Translations under genes and position numbers: made by a program | Shown: positions 31,472-38,210 of the stretch, piece after piece | Position numbering within the stretch: the stretch's first letter is position 1 | Layout of the letters: each line of letters begins with the position of its first letter | Origin: Planctomycetota bacterium | GTDB lineage: Bacteria > Planctomycetota > UBA1135 > UBA2386 | Length of the DNA stretch: 47,862 bases | Direction of reading: 5' to 3' | NCBI GenBank assembly: GCA_020849665.1 | Contig: JADLFX010000095.1 | Coordinates: 1 to 47,862 of the forward strand | Notes under the pieces: model-generated | What the model saw: the letters and a program-made list of their open reading frames with translations, nothing else | What the model was told of the DNA's origin: nothing | Databases searched by the model: none

Positions 31472-32208
31472 ACCTCCTGCTGCTGGAGGCCGGCGAGGTC
31501 GGCCCCGATGGCGTGGCGGTGCTGCGCGGGCGGCGGGCCCGGCATCTCCAGGAGGTGCTGCAGAGCCAGCCCGGCCATCTGGTGCGCGCCGGCGTCGTGG
31601 ACGGTGGGATCGGCACCGCCGAGGTGCTCGGCAGCAGCGCGGACGCCATCACCCTGCGCTGCCGGTTCGACCAGCCCGCGCCGCCGGCGGGCACCGACAC
31701 GCTGCTCCTCGCGGTCCCCCGGCCCAAGGTGCTGCGCCGCTGCGCCGAGGACGCCGCGGCGCTGGGCTTCGCGCGCCTGATCCTGTTCCGGGCCTGGCAC
31801 ACCGACCGGTCCCACCTCCTCGCCGAGGCGATGACGCCCGCCTGCCTGCGCGCCCATCTGCTGCTGGGCATGGAGCTCTCGGCGCGCACCCGCCTGCCGG
31901 AGGTCCTGGTCGAACCGCTCTTCAAGCCCTTCGTCGAGGACCGGCTCGACGCCCTGCTCGCCGGGCACCAGCGGTGGTTGGCACATCCCGGCCCGGACGC
32001 CGGCCCGCCGCCGCCCGCGGGCGCCGGCCAGCCGGTGGCGCTGGCGCTCGGACCCGAGCGCGGCTTCACCCCCTACGAGATCGAGGCGCTGCGGGCGCGG
32101 GGCTTCGCGGTGGTGACGGCTGGCCCGCACCCACTGCGCGTGCACACCGCGCTGTGTGTGCTCGGCGGCCAGCTGCTCCTGCGGCAGGCGCCGCGCCGGG
32201 ATCAATAG
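31468..32208 (+). CDS. rsmE: RsmE-family 16S rRNA (uracil-1498-N3) methyltransferase
   Basis: 246 residues. The SPOUT-fold C-terminal knot is clear: LALGPERGFTPYEIEALRARGF followed by AGPHPLRVHTALCVLGGQLLL, matching the family GPEGGF...LGxRILRxETA pattern (here LRVHTA). The N-terminal PUA-like part has RGRRARHLQEVLQSQPG, and the middle has LAVPRPKVLRRCAEDAAALGF. It methylates U1498 of 16S rRNA in the decoding region. The start is TTG 31468, overlapping the giant gene's stop as TTGA, so its expression is tied to that gene. Its last 7 bases overlap the tail of the convergent DinB-superfamily gene. Confidence 0.87.
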   Translation: MNLLLLEAGEVGPDGVAVLRGRRARHLQEVLQSQPGHLVRAGVVDGGIGTAEVLGSSADAITLRCRFDQPAPPAGTDTLLLAVPRPKVLRRCAEDAAALGFARLILFRAWHTDRSHLLAEAMTPACLRAHLLLGMELSARTRLPEVLVEPLFKPFVEDRLDALLAGHQRWLAHPGPDAGPPPPAGAGQPVALALGPERGFTPYEIEALRARGFAVVTAGPHPLRVHTALCVLGGQLLLRQAPRRDQ

Positions 32209-32753
32209 AGCCGCCGGTCCAGGAGGCGCGGCACCGCACCGGGCTTGCCCAGGGCCGCGCGCATCCCCGCGATCTGCTCGACATGGCGCTCCGAGTGGTC
32301 CGCCGCGAGCTCCAGGAGCTGGCGCAGGGTGAGCGGCCCGCGCTCGGTGTGCAGCCCGCTTCGGGCCAGTTCCTCGGGGCCCGCGCCCCGCAGCCACCGT
32401 GCCGTGGTCGCACGCAGGCAGGCGAACTGGTGCACGTGCGTGCGCAGGGCCTCCTCGTCGGCGTCCTGGTAGCGGAAGCGGGCGGCGAACGCGTCCTGGT
32501 CGTAGGCGGCGAGCGTCGCGCCGGGCGTGGCGTAGACCAGTCGCATGCGGAACGCCATGGCGACCTCGGAGTCGCAGAGGTGGAGTGCGGTCTCCAGGAT
32601 CGACCACTTGCCGGGTCGCGGCCGTGCCCGGAGGTCGTTGACACCGAGCCCATCGAGCACCAACCGGAGCTGGCGCGGGCCGGCCTCGTACACCTCCATC
32701 AGGGTCGGAGTGGGGATCGCCGCGTAGGCGGCGGGGAAGGCGCTGGCAACCAT
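32202..32753 (-). CDS. DinB/DfsB-superfamily metal-dependent protein
   Basis: 183 residues, a four-helix bundle of the DinB_2 type. The three metal ligands are visible as His58 (ETALHLCDSE), His153 and His157 (ADHSERHVEQI). The motif RPGKWSILETALHL is typical, and LRQLLELAADHSERHVEQI closes the bundle. Relatives include thiol-dependent transferases using bacillithiol or mycothiol; the substrate here is unknown. It is unrelated to DNA polymerase IV despite the shared name. ATG 32753 is chosen because the fold starts just after it and TACGCT ends 6 nt upstream, suggesting a leaderless mRNA. It diverges from the KDPG-aldolase-like gene. Confidence 0.8.
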   Translation of the reverse strand: MVASAFPAAYAAIPTPTLMEVYEAGPRQLRLVLDGLGVNDLRARPRPGKWSILETALHLCDSEVAMAFRMRLVYATPGATLAAYDQDAFAARFRYQDADEEALRTHVHQFACLRATTARWLRGAGPEELARSGLHTERGPLTLRQLLELAADHSERHVEQIAGMRAALGKPGAVPRLLDRRLY

Positions 32754-32759
32754 GCCTGG

Positions 32760-32765
32760 AGCGTA
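32760..32765 (-). promoter_or_regulatory. Candidate -10 element (TACGCT) of the DinB-superfamily gene
   Basis: On the minus strand TACGCT is followed by 6 nt and then ATG 32753, the same geometry as the SGNH hydrolase gene. It lies in the 60-nt divergent spacer, 34 nt from the opposite -10 candidate. No -35 is evident. Confidence 0.35.
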
Positions 32766-32799
32766 TCCGCGCGCCGATGGCGCGGCGCATCCGCGCCCG

Positions 32800-32805
32800 T
32801 ATGCT
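32800..32805 (+). promoter_or_regulatory. Candidate -10 element (TATGCT) of the KDPG-aldolase-like gene
   Basis: TATGCT ends 8 nt before ATG 32814. This leaves at most a 2-nt leader and no Shine-Dalgarno. It is one half of a back-to-back pair with the DinB-superfamily gene's TACGCT. Confidence 0.35.
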
Positions 32806-32813
32806 CGCCCGCC

Positions 32814-33497
32814 ATGGAGCGCTCCCGGATCCTGGAGGCCTTCGCCTCCGAACGCTGCTCCGCGATCCTGCGGACCAACCGCGCCGATGCCGTCGCACCC
32901 GCGATGGAGGCCGCCATCTCCGGCGGCTTCCGCATCGTCGAGTTCACCCTCACCACCCCCGACGCCCTGCGCCACATCCGCGACTTCTCGCGCCACGACG
33001 AGTTGCTGGTCGGTGCGGGAACCGTGCTGAGCGTGCGTGAGGCCGAGGCCGCGCTGCAGGCCGGCGCGAGCTTCGTGGTCTCGCCGGTCACGGACATCGA
33101 GGTGATCGGCTGGTGCAAGGCCAACCACATCGTCTGCATCCCGGGGACGTACACGCCCACCGAGATGCTCGCCGCGCACCGCGCCGGGGCGGACATGGTG
33201 AAGCTCTTCCCGGCCCCCGCCGACCTCCCCGGCTACATCCGCGCCTGCAAGGGTCCGCTGCCCTTCCTGCGCATCTTCCCGACCAACGGGGTCACGCCCG
33301 AGAACGCGGCCCAGGTGCTGGCGGCCGGGGCGTTCGGCGTGGGGTTCGTGAACAACCTCTTCGCGCCCGAGGACCTCGCCGCGGGTCGCTACACGGCGGT
33401 GTACGAGCGAGCCCGGGCGATGGTCGCCGCGGTGCGTGCCGCCGCCGGCACACCGGCCGCCCCCGCGGCGCCGCAGCCGCTGGCCGCGCACCACTGA
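32814..33497 (+). CDS. KDPG/KHG aldolase-family protein
   Basis: 227 residues, a class I aldolase TIM barrel. Lys130 in ADMVKLFPA is the Schiff-base lysine and Glu43 in GGFRIVEFTLTTPDA the general acid-base; VGAGTVLSVREAEAALQAGASFVVSP and PGTYTPTEMLAA are also typical. LRIFPTNGVTPENAAQVLAAGAFGVGFVNNLF replaces the usual PTGGV by PTNGV, so the substrate may differ from 2-keto-3-deoxy-6-phosphogluconate. It would cleave a 2-keto-3-deoxy sugar acid to pyruvate and an aldehyde. No kinase or dehydratase of an Entner-Doudoroff pathway is adjacent. The Ala/Pro tail is low complexity. Confidence 0.85.
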   Translation: MERSRILEAFASERCSAILRTNRADAVAPAMEAAISGGFRIVEFTLTTPDALRHIRDFSRHDELLVGAGTVLSVREAEAALQAGASFVVSPVTDIEVIGWCKANHIVCIPGTYTPTEMLAAHRAGADMVKLFPAPADLPGYIRACKGPLPFLRIFPTNGVTPENAAQVLAAGAFGVGFVNNLFAPEDLAAGRYTAVYERARAMVAAVRAAAGTPAAPAAPQPLAAHH

Positions 33498-33519
33498 GCC
33501 CGGACCCCCGTCGCGATCC

Positions 33520-33543
33520 TGGCCCCACACACTCGAGGGGCCA
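33520..33543. terminator. Candidate terminator hairpin after the aldolase gene
   Basis: TGGCCCC (33520-33526) and GGGGCCA (33537-33543) form a perfect 7-bp stem with a 10-nt loop, 22 nt after the aldolase stop, in the 158-nt gap to the convergent PHP gene. There is no T-tract. A longer imperfect inverted pair (GATCCTGGCCCC and GGGGCCGCCAGGATC) also spans the gap and could form an alternative fold. Confidence 0.35.
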
Positions 33544-33655
33544 CGATCCCCCGGGGCGACGCCGTCACGCGCCACCCGCGGACCGGGGGCCGCCAGGATC
33601 CTGTTGACCGGGATCCGCTGGATCGCGCGACCGCCGCAGGTGGCATCGCCACCAC

Positions 33656-34777
33656 TCAGCCGCCGGCCACGATCCGCACGGCGCTGGAGAAGATCCACGG
33701 ACGCTCCCCCGCGAGGAACACCTCGGCCCGGTACACGCCCGGCGGCGCGCCGGGGAGCACGAGCGTGCGCCCGAGGGCACGCATCACCTCGTGGCCGTCG
33801 CGGAAGAGGCGGATCTCGGCGTCCACCGGCACGTGCACCTCCACGTCCAGCCCCGGCGCGTGCGGCACCGACGCGCCCATCGGGTGCAGCGCGTCGCCGC
33901 TCCGCACCAGCAGGTCGAAGCCGGTTCCGTCGCGCCAGAAGTCGAAGACCACGAAGCTGCGCCCAGCGCGGAGCGCCGCAACGATCGCGTCCTGGCTCAA
34001 CTCGGCCGCCTGCACGTGCGTGGTCACGACCTTGAAGAGCTCCTCGTAGGTGCCGAGCGTGCCGCCGAGCGGACCGAAGAGCTTGACGTTGTTGTGCGCG
34101 TCGTTGGCCGCGATCGCGGGGAAGGGCCAGTGCCTGGCGGTCATCGCGTCGTAGCGGGCGAGGTTGGCGGCGGGTCGCACCACCAACTGCTCCAGCAGCT
34201 CGTGGATCGAGGTGAACACGGCCTTGACCAGCGCCTTGCCCGTGGACACCTCGAGCGCCAGCGCGTGGAGGTTGACGATCTCCAGGCCGTCGTAGCCCGG
34301 CACGTCCCAGCCCGAGAAGCGCTCGGCGTGGTCGATGAACACGAGCCCTCCCTGGCCATGGACGTCGGCCAGGACCGCCTCGATCGTCGGCTTGGGCCGC
34401 ACGTAGTGGCGCAGCGGGAAGGCGATCAGGTAGTTCCCACCGCCCGGTCCGTTGATCTCGGCGCCGGTGATCCACAGGGTGTTGCCCTGCATGCCGCGCG
34501 TGCCGCGGGCGATCGAGTACGGCGAGAGGTGGTCGGTCATCACCAGGAAGTCGAGCCCGACGCTGGTCGCCGCGGCGGAGATCTCCGCCACCGTTCCCTT
34601 GCTGTCGTGGCTGAGGAACGAGTGCACGTGGATCACGCCCTTGAGGTCGCGGAAGCCCGTGCGCGTCGTGCGCCCGGCGTCGCCGGGGACGAACCCCTCG
34701 GCCGGACCGGCCATTGACGAGAGCAGGACGCAGCCCGTCAGCGGCAGAGCCAGCAGCGCGGCACAGAACCCCCTCAC
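33656..34777 (-). CDS. PHP-domain metallo-phosphoesterase lipoprotein
   Basis: 373 residues. A lipobox LPLTGC gives a lipidated Cys16, so the protein is anchored in the envelope. A PHP domain follows: HVH at 50-52 and Asp58 (FLSHDSKG), TDH at 81-83, Glu107 (ITGAEING), His150 (FIDHAERF) and a late NDAH motif, which together form the metal centre. The last 80 residues are a beta-sandwich-like part (LDVEVHVPVDAEIRLFRDG). The substrate is unknown. GTG 34777 begins 4 nt after the stop of the predicted selenoprotein, so the two form an operon. This pairing of a PHP lipoprotein with a small HMA-like lipoprotein is not one I recognise. Confidence 0.82.
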   Translation of the reverse strand: MRGFCAALLALPLTGCVLLSSMAGPAEGFVPGDAGRTTRTGFRDLKGVIHVHSFLSHDSKGTVAEISAAATSVGLDFLVMTDHLSPYSIARGTRGMQGNTLWITGAEINGPGGGNYLIAFPLRHYVRPKPTIEAVLADVHGQGGLVFIDHAERFSGWDVPGYDGLEIVNLHALALEVSTGKALVKAVFTSIHELLEQLVVRPAANLARYDAMTARHWPFPAIAANDAHNNVKLFGPLGGTLGTYEELFKVVTTHVQAAELSQDAIVAALRAGRSFVVFDFWRDGTGFDLLVRSGDALHPMGASVPHAPGLDVEVHVPVDAEIRLFRDGHEVMRALGRTLVLPGAPPGVYRAEVFLAGERPWIFSSAVRIVAGG

Positions 34778-34781
34778 GCCG

Positions 34782-35252
34782 TCACCGCGGCTCCACCTCC
34801 GCGCGCAACCGTGCAGGATCGTCCGGCTGCGCGAAGCGGAGCGTACGCCGGGTCGCGGGACCCGGCTCGCTCGTCCCGGACAGGCGCCAGACCTGGCCGG
34901 TCGAGGGGATCCGCACCTCGTCGCCAGCCACCGCCGCGTCGACTTCCAACCGGACCGCGGCCACGCCCACGTTGTTGCGGACGAATCCGTCCACCAACGC
35001 GGGCACGTCGAGGGTCTGCGGAGCCACCAGGCGGACGCGCACCAGCTGCCGGTCGAGATCGATCGAGAACGTGTCGGGGCCGAACCGGCTCCGCAGGAGC
35101 TTCTCCATGCCGAGAAGCTCCTCGTTTCAAGTTCAACCCTTGAGCTCGACCTGCAGGAACGCGAAGTCGCCGGGCCGGGGATCGACCGGGACGCCGGGCG
35201 CGGCGCAGGCGGCGAGCAGGGAGAGGAGAGCCAGGGAGGAAGGAGTACGCAT
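34782..35252 (-). CDS. Predicted selenoprotein: HMA-like lipoprotein with Sec-Thr-Sec motif
   Basis: A lipoprotein leader (lipobox LLAAC, Cys16) and DFAFLQVELKG are followed in one frame by TGA (35135-35133), ACT and TGA (35129-35127), then NEELLG and 108 more codons to the final TGA. Decoding both internal TGA as selenocysteine gives 156 residues with Sec40-Thr41-Sec42. The pattern strand (AFLQVEL), Gly, x-Thr-x, helix (NEELLGMEKLLRSRF), strand (TFSIDLDRQLVRVRL), helix (DVPALVDGFV), strand (GVAAVRLEVD) matches an HMA domain, with Sec42 where GMTCxxC has its first Cys. A hairpin just downstream fits a bacterial SECIS. The alternative is two genes, a 39-residue lipoprotein (35133-35252) and a 108-residue protein (34782-35108, ATG with GAGGAG upstream); conventional gene callers would report those. 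The gene is co-transcribed with the PHP lipoprotein. Confidence 0.7.
35095..35122 (-). promoter_or_regulatory. Candidate bacterial SECIS element
   Basis: In the transcript AGGAGCTTCTC (35122-35112) pairs perfectly over 11 bp with GAGAAGCTCCT (35105-35095) around a 6-nt loop GGCATG. The loop begins with two G, and bacterial SECIS elements need a G within the first two loop positions. The loop starts 15 nt after the second in-frame TGA and 21 nt after the first, close to the 18-nt spacing of the E. coli fdhF element as I recall it. An 11-bp perfect stem placed exactly here is unlikely to be chance. It would recruit SelB with Sec-tRNA; no sel genes lie in the window. Confidence 0.68.
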
Positions 35253-35358
35253 CGTCGAGAGGATCGGCCGTGGGAGCACCCGGGCCGGAGCGGCGGCGGG
35301 ATGCCACGGATCTTCTAGTCGATCTCGCGCCGCGAGGCACCGGGGCCGGCACGGGGGA

Positions 35359-35982
35359 TCATGCGTGCTCGGCCGGCTCCACCTCGTGCAGGAACTCCTC
35401 GGGGTAGTAGGCCTGGAACATCCGCGCGGTCCGCGGGTAGCGGTGCCAGAACTCCTGGAACGCCGCGTGGTTGATCGCGCGCAGGCTGTCGAGGTCCTCC
35501 TTGATCTGGAAGAGCCGCGCCTGGACGTGCTCCCAGCGCAGGAACGACTCGGCGAGCTTCTCCCAGTAGCTGATCGTGCCCTCGGCGCGGGTCGCCGTGT
35601 CGAGCCGCTCCAGGGCACTGCGGGACCCGCCGCGCGCCCCGCGCGGCAGCTGGTCGACGATGCCGTGCCGGGCCTTCACCACAGCCAGCGCCGGGCCGAA
35701 GCGCGGCACCACGCGGCCCTCGGCGAACTCCTCCGCCCACTTCGGATCCACGCTGGCCAGGAGCGAGGTGGCGCCGACCCGCTCGATCGCCGCCCAGCGG
35801 AACACCCGGGTCGCCAGTCCCTCGTCGCTGGCGGCGTGGCGGGCGAGTTCGCTGGGCGCGACCTTCCCCACGCGGATGCAGAGGTCGGTGAGGTAGGAGA
35901 GCTTCTGGCAATCCGCGCTGAGGCCGGAGATGGCCTCGGGATGCCCGGCGCACCATTCGGCGAAGGTCGGGATCTCGTTCAC
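35359..35982 (-). CDS. Hypothetical protein, mainly helical
   Basis: 207 residues with no signal peptide or membrane segment. Visible elements are an N-terminal FAEWCAGHPEAISGLS, a helix-rich centre (LARHAASDEGLATRVFRWAAIERVG) and an aromatic C-terminal part (FQEFWHRYPRTARMFQAYYPEEFLHEV). I do not recognise a family. GTG 35982 is the start, supported by a strong GAGGAGG just upstream. The 106 nt between its stop and the predicted selenoprotein contain one AT-richer patch (35309-35327), which could hold a promoter for the downstream pair; otherwise nothing is evident. The 130 nt upstream, to the outer-membrane-protein gene, hold a 6-bp hairpin (36073-36094) that could end the ileS operon. Confidence 0.7.
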   Translation of the reverse strand: MNEIPTFAEWCAGHPEAISGLSADCQKLSYLTDLCIRVGKVAPSELARHAASDEGLATRVFRWAAIERVGATSLLASVDPKWAEEFAEGRVVPRFGPALAVVKARHGIVDQLPRGARGGSRSALERLDTATRAEGTISYWEKLAESFLRWEHVQARLFQIKEDLDSLRAINHAAFQEFWHRYPRTARMFQAYYPEEFLHEVEPAEHA

Positions 35983-36112
35983 GCTGCCTCCTCGCAGGGT
36001 CGGGGCCTACCCGTGCTCCTGCTCCAGGGTCGGAACACCGGGCAGCCGGCGGGATTCCACGCGCGACCCCTGCGGCGCCGGACGATCTGCGCCGGGGATG
36101 CTCGCGTCAGCG

Positions 36113-37051
36113 TCAGAACCGGATGCCGCTGGTCAGCGCCACCAGGATCTCCTGGCGGGGCTGGGCCCCGTTCCGCGCCTCGGCCAGCGGCACCTCGACG
36201 AGGAGCTGGAAGTCGAGGCTGGGCTGCGGGCGGAAGGCCAGGTTCAGCCCGGCGCTGAGCAGGTCACGGCCGCTGTCGGGATCGGGGGCGTGGGCCTGCT
36301 GGTCGCGGCCCTCGTGGCGGTAGCGCAGCAGGAGGTCGAGGCGCATGAAGGGGCCGGGATAGGGCTCCAACCAGAACCGGTTGCCGGCCGCCAGCTCCGC
36401 GAAGAACTGGTCGCCCCGTTCGTCGCCCGCGCGGCCCTGCGTGTTCCACTGCTGGAGGGCCGCGGCATTGAAGCGCCACCGCCCCGGTTCGTGGGTGAAG
36501 CCGATGCCGAGCACGGGATCCACGGACCCGGAGCCTGGCTGGAGCTCCAGGGGGACGAGCACGCCGCCGTCGCGCTCGCGGCTCGGGCCGGTGGGCAGCT
36601 CGAGGCCGCCCAGGATGGCGAGGTTGGTGGCCACGTGCGGCGCGTCCCAGCGCTGGATGCGCCACTTGGCGAAGAGTCCCAGGTCGCCGAGCCCCTGCGC
36701 CGCGACCTCGGAGCCGCCGCCGGCCTCCTCGTTCCACCGGTACGGCAGGGTCAACGTGAGCTGCAGATCGTGGCGCAGGCCGTACGACACCCCGAGCGTG
36801 GCGGCATGCTCCTCACGCCGCACCCCGCCTCCGGACGCCCGGTCGTACTCCCAGCCGAGGGTCCACAGCCAGCCCCCGTCGTAGAGCGTCTCGCCGTCGG
36901 CGAGGTCGAGCGTGCCCTCCTGCGCGGCCAGCGGGGCGAGCGACACGAGCAGCGCCAGCAGCAGCGGGCGCGCCCGGGCCAAGGCGGGCGCCGCGCGCGG
37001 ACCGATGCCGGCGCCGCATGCCGTCCGAGCCGTGGAGCGTCTGGTGGTCAC
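36113..37051 (-). CDS. Outer-membrane beta-barrel protein (MetA-pathway/PF13557-like)
   Basis: 312 residues. A long Arg-rich n-region leads to a signal peptide ending in LAPLAAQ. The mature part alternates hydrophobic and polar residues as in beta-barrel strands (HAATLGVSYGLRHDLQLTLTLPYRW, GDLGLFAKWRIQRW, NLAILGGLELPTG) and ends in Phe (TSGIRF), the outer-membrane assembly signal. The pattern GLGDLGLFAKW and LELPTG resembles the family of transporters of phenol-type compounds (PF13557); the solute is unknown. GTG 37051 lies 4 nt after the acetyltransferase stop, so it is the third gene of an ileS-acetyltransferase-barrel operon. Confidence 0.75.
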   Translation of the reverse strand: MTTRRSTARTACGAGIGPRAAPALARARPLLLALLVSLAPLAAQEGTLDLADGETLYDGGWLWTLGWEYDRASGGGVRREEHAATLGVSYGLRHDLQLTLTLPYRWNEEAGGGSEVAAQGLGDLGLFAKWRIQRWDAPHVATNLAILGGLELPTGPSRERDGGVLVPLELQPGSGSVDPVLGIGFTHEPGRWRFNAAALQQWNTQGRAGDERGDQFFAELAAGNRFWLEPYPGPFMRLDLLLRYRHEGRDQQAHAPDPDSGRDLLSAGLNLAFRPQPSLDFQLLVEVPLAEARNGAQPRQEILVALTSGIRF

Positions 37052-37055
37052 GGGA

Positions 37056-38183
37056 TCACAGGGTCAGCGTGTAGAGCGTGTCGGCGTCGCCGGGACTCGT
37101 GAACCACTGCGCCGCATCCTCGATGCCCGCAGGCCGCGGCCCGGGCGCGAGGGTCACGGCCAGCGACCGCGAGGCGGACGGGCGCGCGACGAACCCGAGT
37201 TCGCGCGCCACCCCCGCGAGCCATGGCGTGAGGCCCGTGGTGCGCAGGCTCTCGGCACCCTCCTCCTGCAGCGGCTGGGCCCCGGCCAGGAAGAGGGCGC
37301 GCGCCACGCCGGTCTCGCCGGGAGCCACGATCACCTCCAGGAACTCGCCGTCATGGCCCAACGGTTCGTAGCCCGCGGCCAGCCGCGCGACGCTGCCGAC
37401 CACGGCCAGACCCCGCAGGCGCCCCTGCGCGTAGGCGCCGAGGCAGTGGAGCCGGCGCGCGGGCCCGCGCCGGTAGCGCCACTCCAGGTGGCGGGCGTCC
37501 TTCTCGAACGCGTGCGGCACGTCCTGCGAGGCCTCCGCCCAGAGTGCGTCGACCTCCGGGCCGAACCCGTCGAGCGGCCGCACCTCGACCGGCCCATCGG
37601 GTGCCGGCAGCGGCGGGCGGGGGTGTCGTTCCCGGGCCGCCCGCACGAACGGGCGCGCCAGCCACGCCAGCGGCGTCCTGGCCAGCCCGCGCAGCGGAGG
37701 CGGCAGCCGGCGCGCCAGCGCGCGCCGCGCCACGCCCCGGTTGGTGAGCGTGTAGACGAGCTGGACCTCCGTGGCGGGCAGGAACACGGCCCCGAGCATG
37801 GCCAGCATCCTGCGCACCGCAGGGTGCGAGCCCCCGTTGACGATCGGTGCGTGGCGCCGGAACCCGCGGATCAGGGTCGCAGCCAGCATCGGATACGCGG
37901 GATCGACCGCGAAGTCGCTCTCGCAGAGCGCCACGGTGCGTTCCCCCGCCAGGCGCAGCGGCAGGGGGAAGGCTGCCAGGTGGGCGACCACGTCGTCGCC
38001 CACCACTCCCACGCGGATCTGTGCCGCGCGTTCGCCGAGGTACGGGTTGCCGGTTCCGAACTGCCACTGCCAGCGCGCCGCGAACCGCTCCGCCGCCCAC
38101 GCGCCGAAGTTGCGGCGGTAGAAGCGCAGGAGCGCCGGGCGATGGCGTTCCTCGAAGTCGACGAGCTGGCAACCCGCGGTCAT
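37056..38183 (-). CDS. GNAT-type N-acetyltransferase
   Basis: 375 residues with two GNAT-like halves. The N-terminal half starts LVDFEERHRPALLRFYRRNFG and continues RWQWQFGTGNPYLGE, GVVGDDVVAHLAAFPLPLRLAGE (acetyl-CoA binding strand), then DFAVDPAYPMLAATLIRGF. The second half repeats the fold with HLEWRYRRGP, GRLRGLAVVGSVA and EFLEVIVAPGE. The C-terminus WFTSPGDADTL is a signature seen in acetyltransferases of polysaccharide-associated families. The acceptor is unknown. It lies 27 nt after ileS and 4 nt before the barrel gene. Confidence 0.75.
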   Translation of the reverse strand: MTAGCQLVDFEERHRPALLRFYRRNFGAWAAERFAARWQWQFGTGNPYLGERAAQIRVGVVGDDVVAHLAAFPLPLRLAGERTVALCESDFAVDPAYPMLAATLIRGFRRHAPIVNGGSHPAVRRMLAMLGAVFLPATEVQLVYTLTNRGVARRALARRLPPPLRGLARTPLAWLARPFVRAARERHPRPPLPAPDGPVEVRPLDGFGPEVDALWAEASQDVPHAFEKDARHLEWRYRRGPARRLHCLGAYAQGRLRGLAVVGSVARLAAGYEPLGHDGEFLEVIVAPGETGVARALFLAGAQPLQEEGAESLRTTGLTPWLAGVARELGFVARPSASRSLAVTLAPGPRPAGIEDAAQWFTSPGDADTLYTLTL

Positions 38184-38210
38184 GCTGGTCCTTGGCTCCG
38201 GGTCACGTCC

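Noticed and set aside
34782..35108. Independent 108-residue gene starting at ATG 35108
   Set aside because: Not excluded, but less likely than read-through. The HMA-like fold would lose its first strand and its metal loop, which are encoded in frame just upstream, and the apparent Shine-Dalgarno lies inside the SECIS-like stem.
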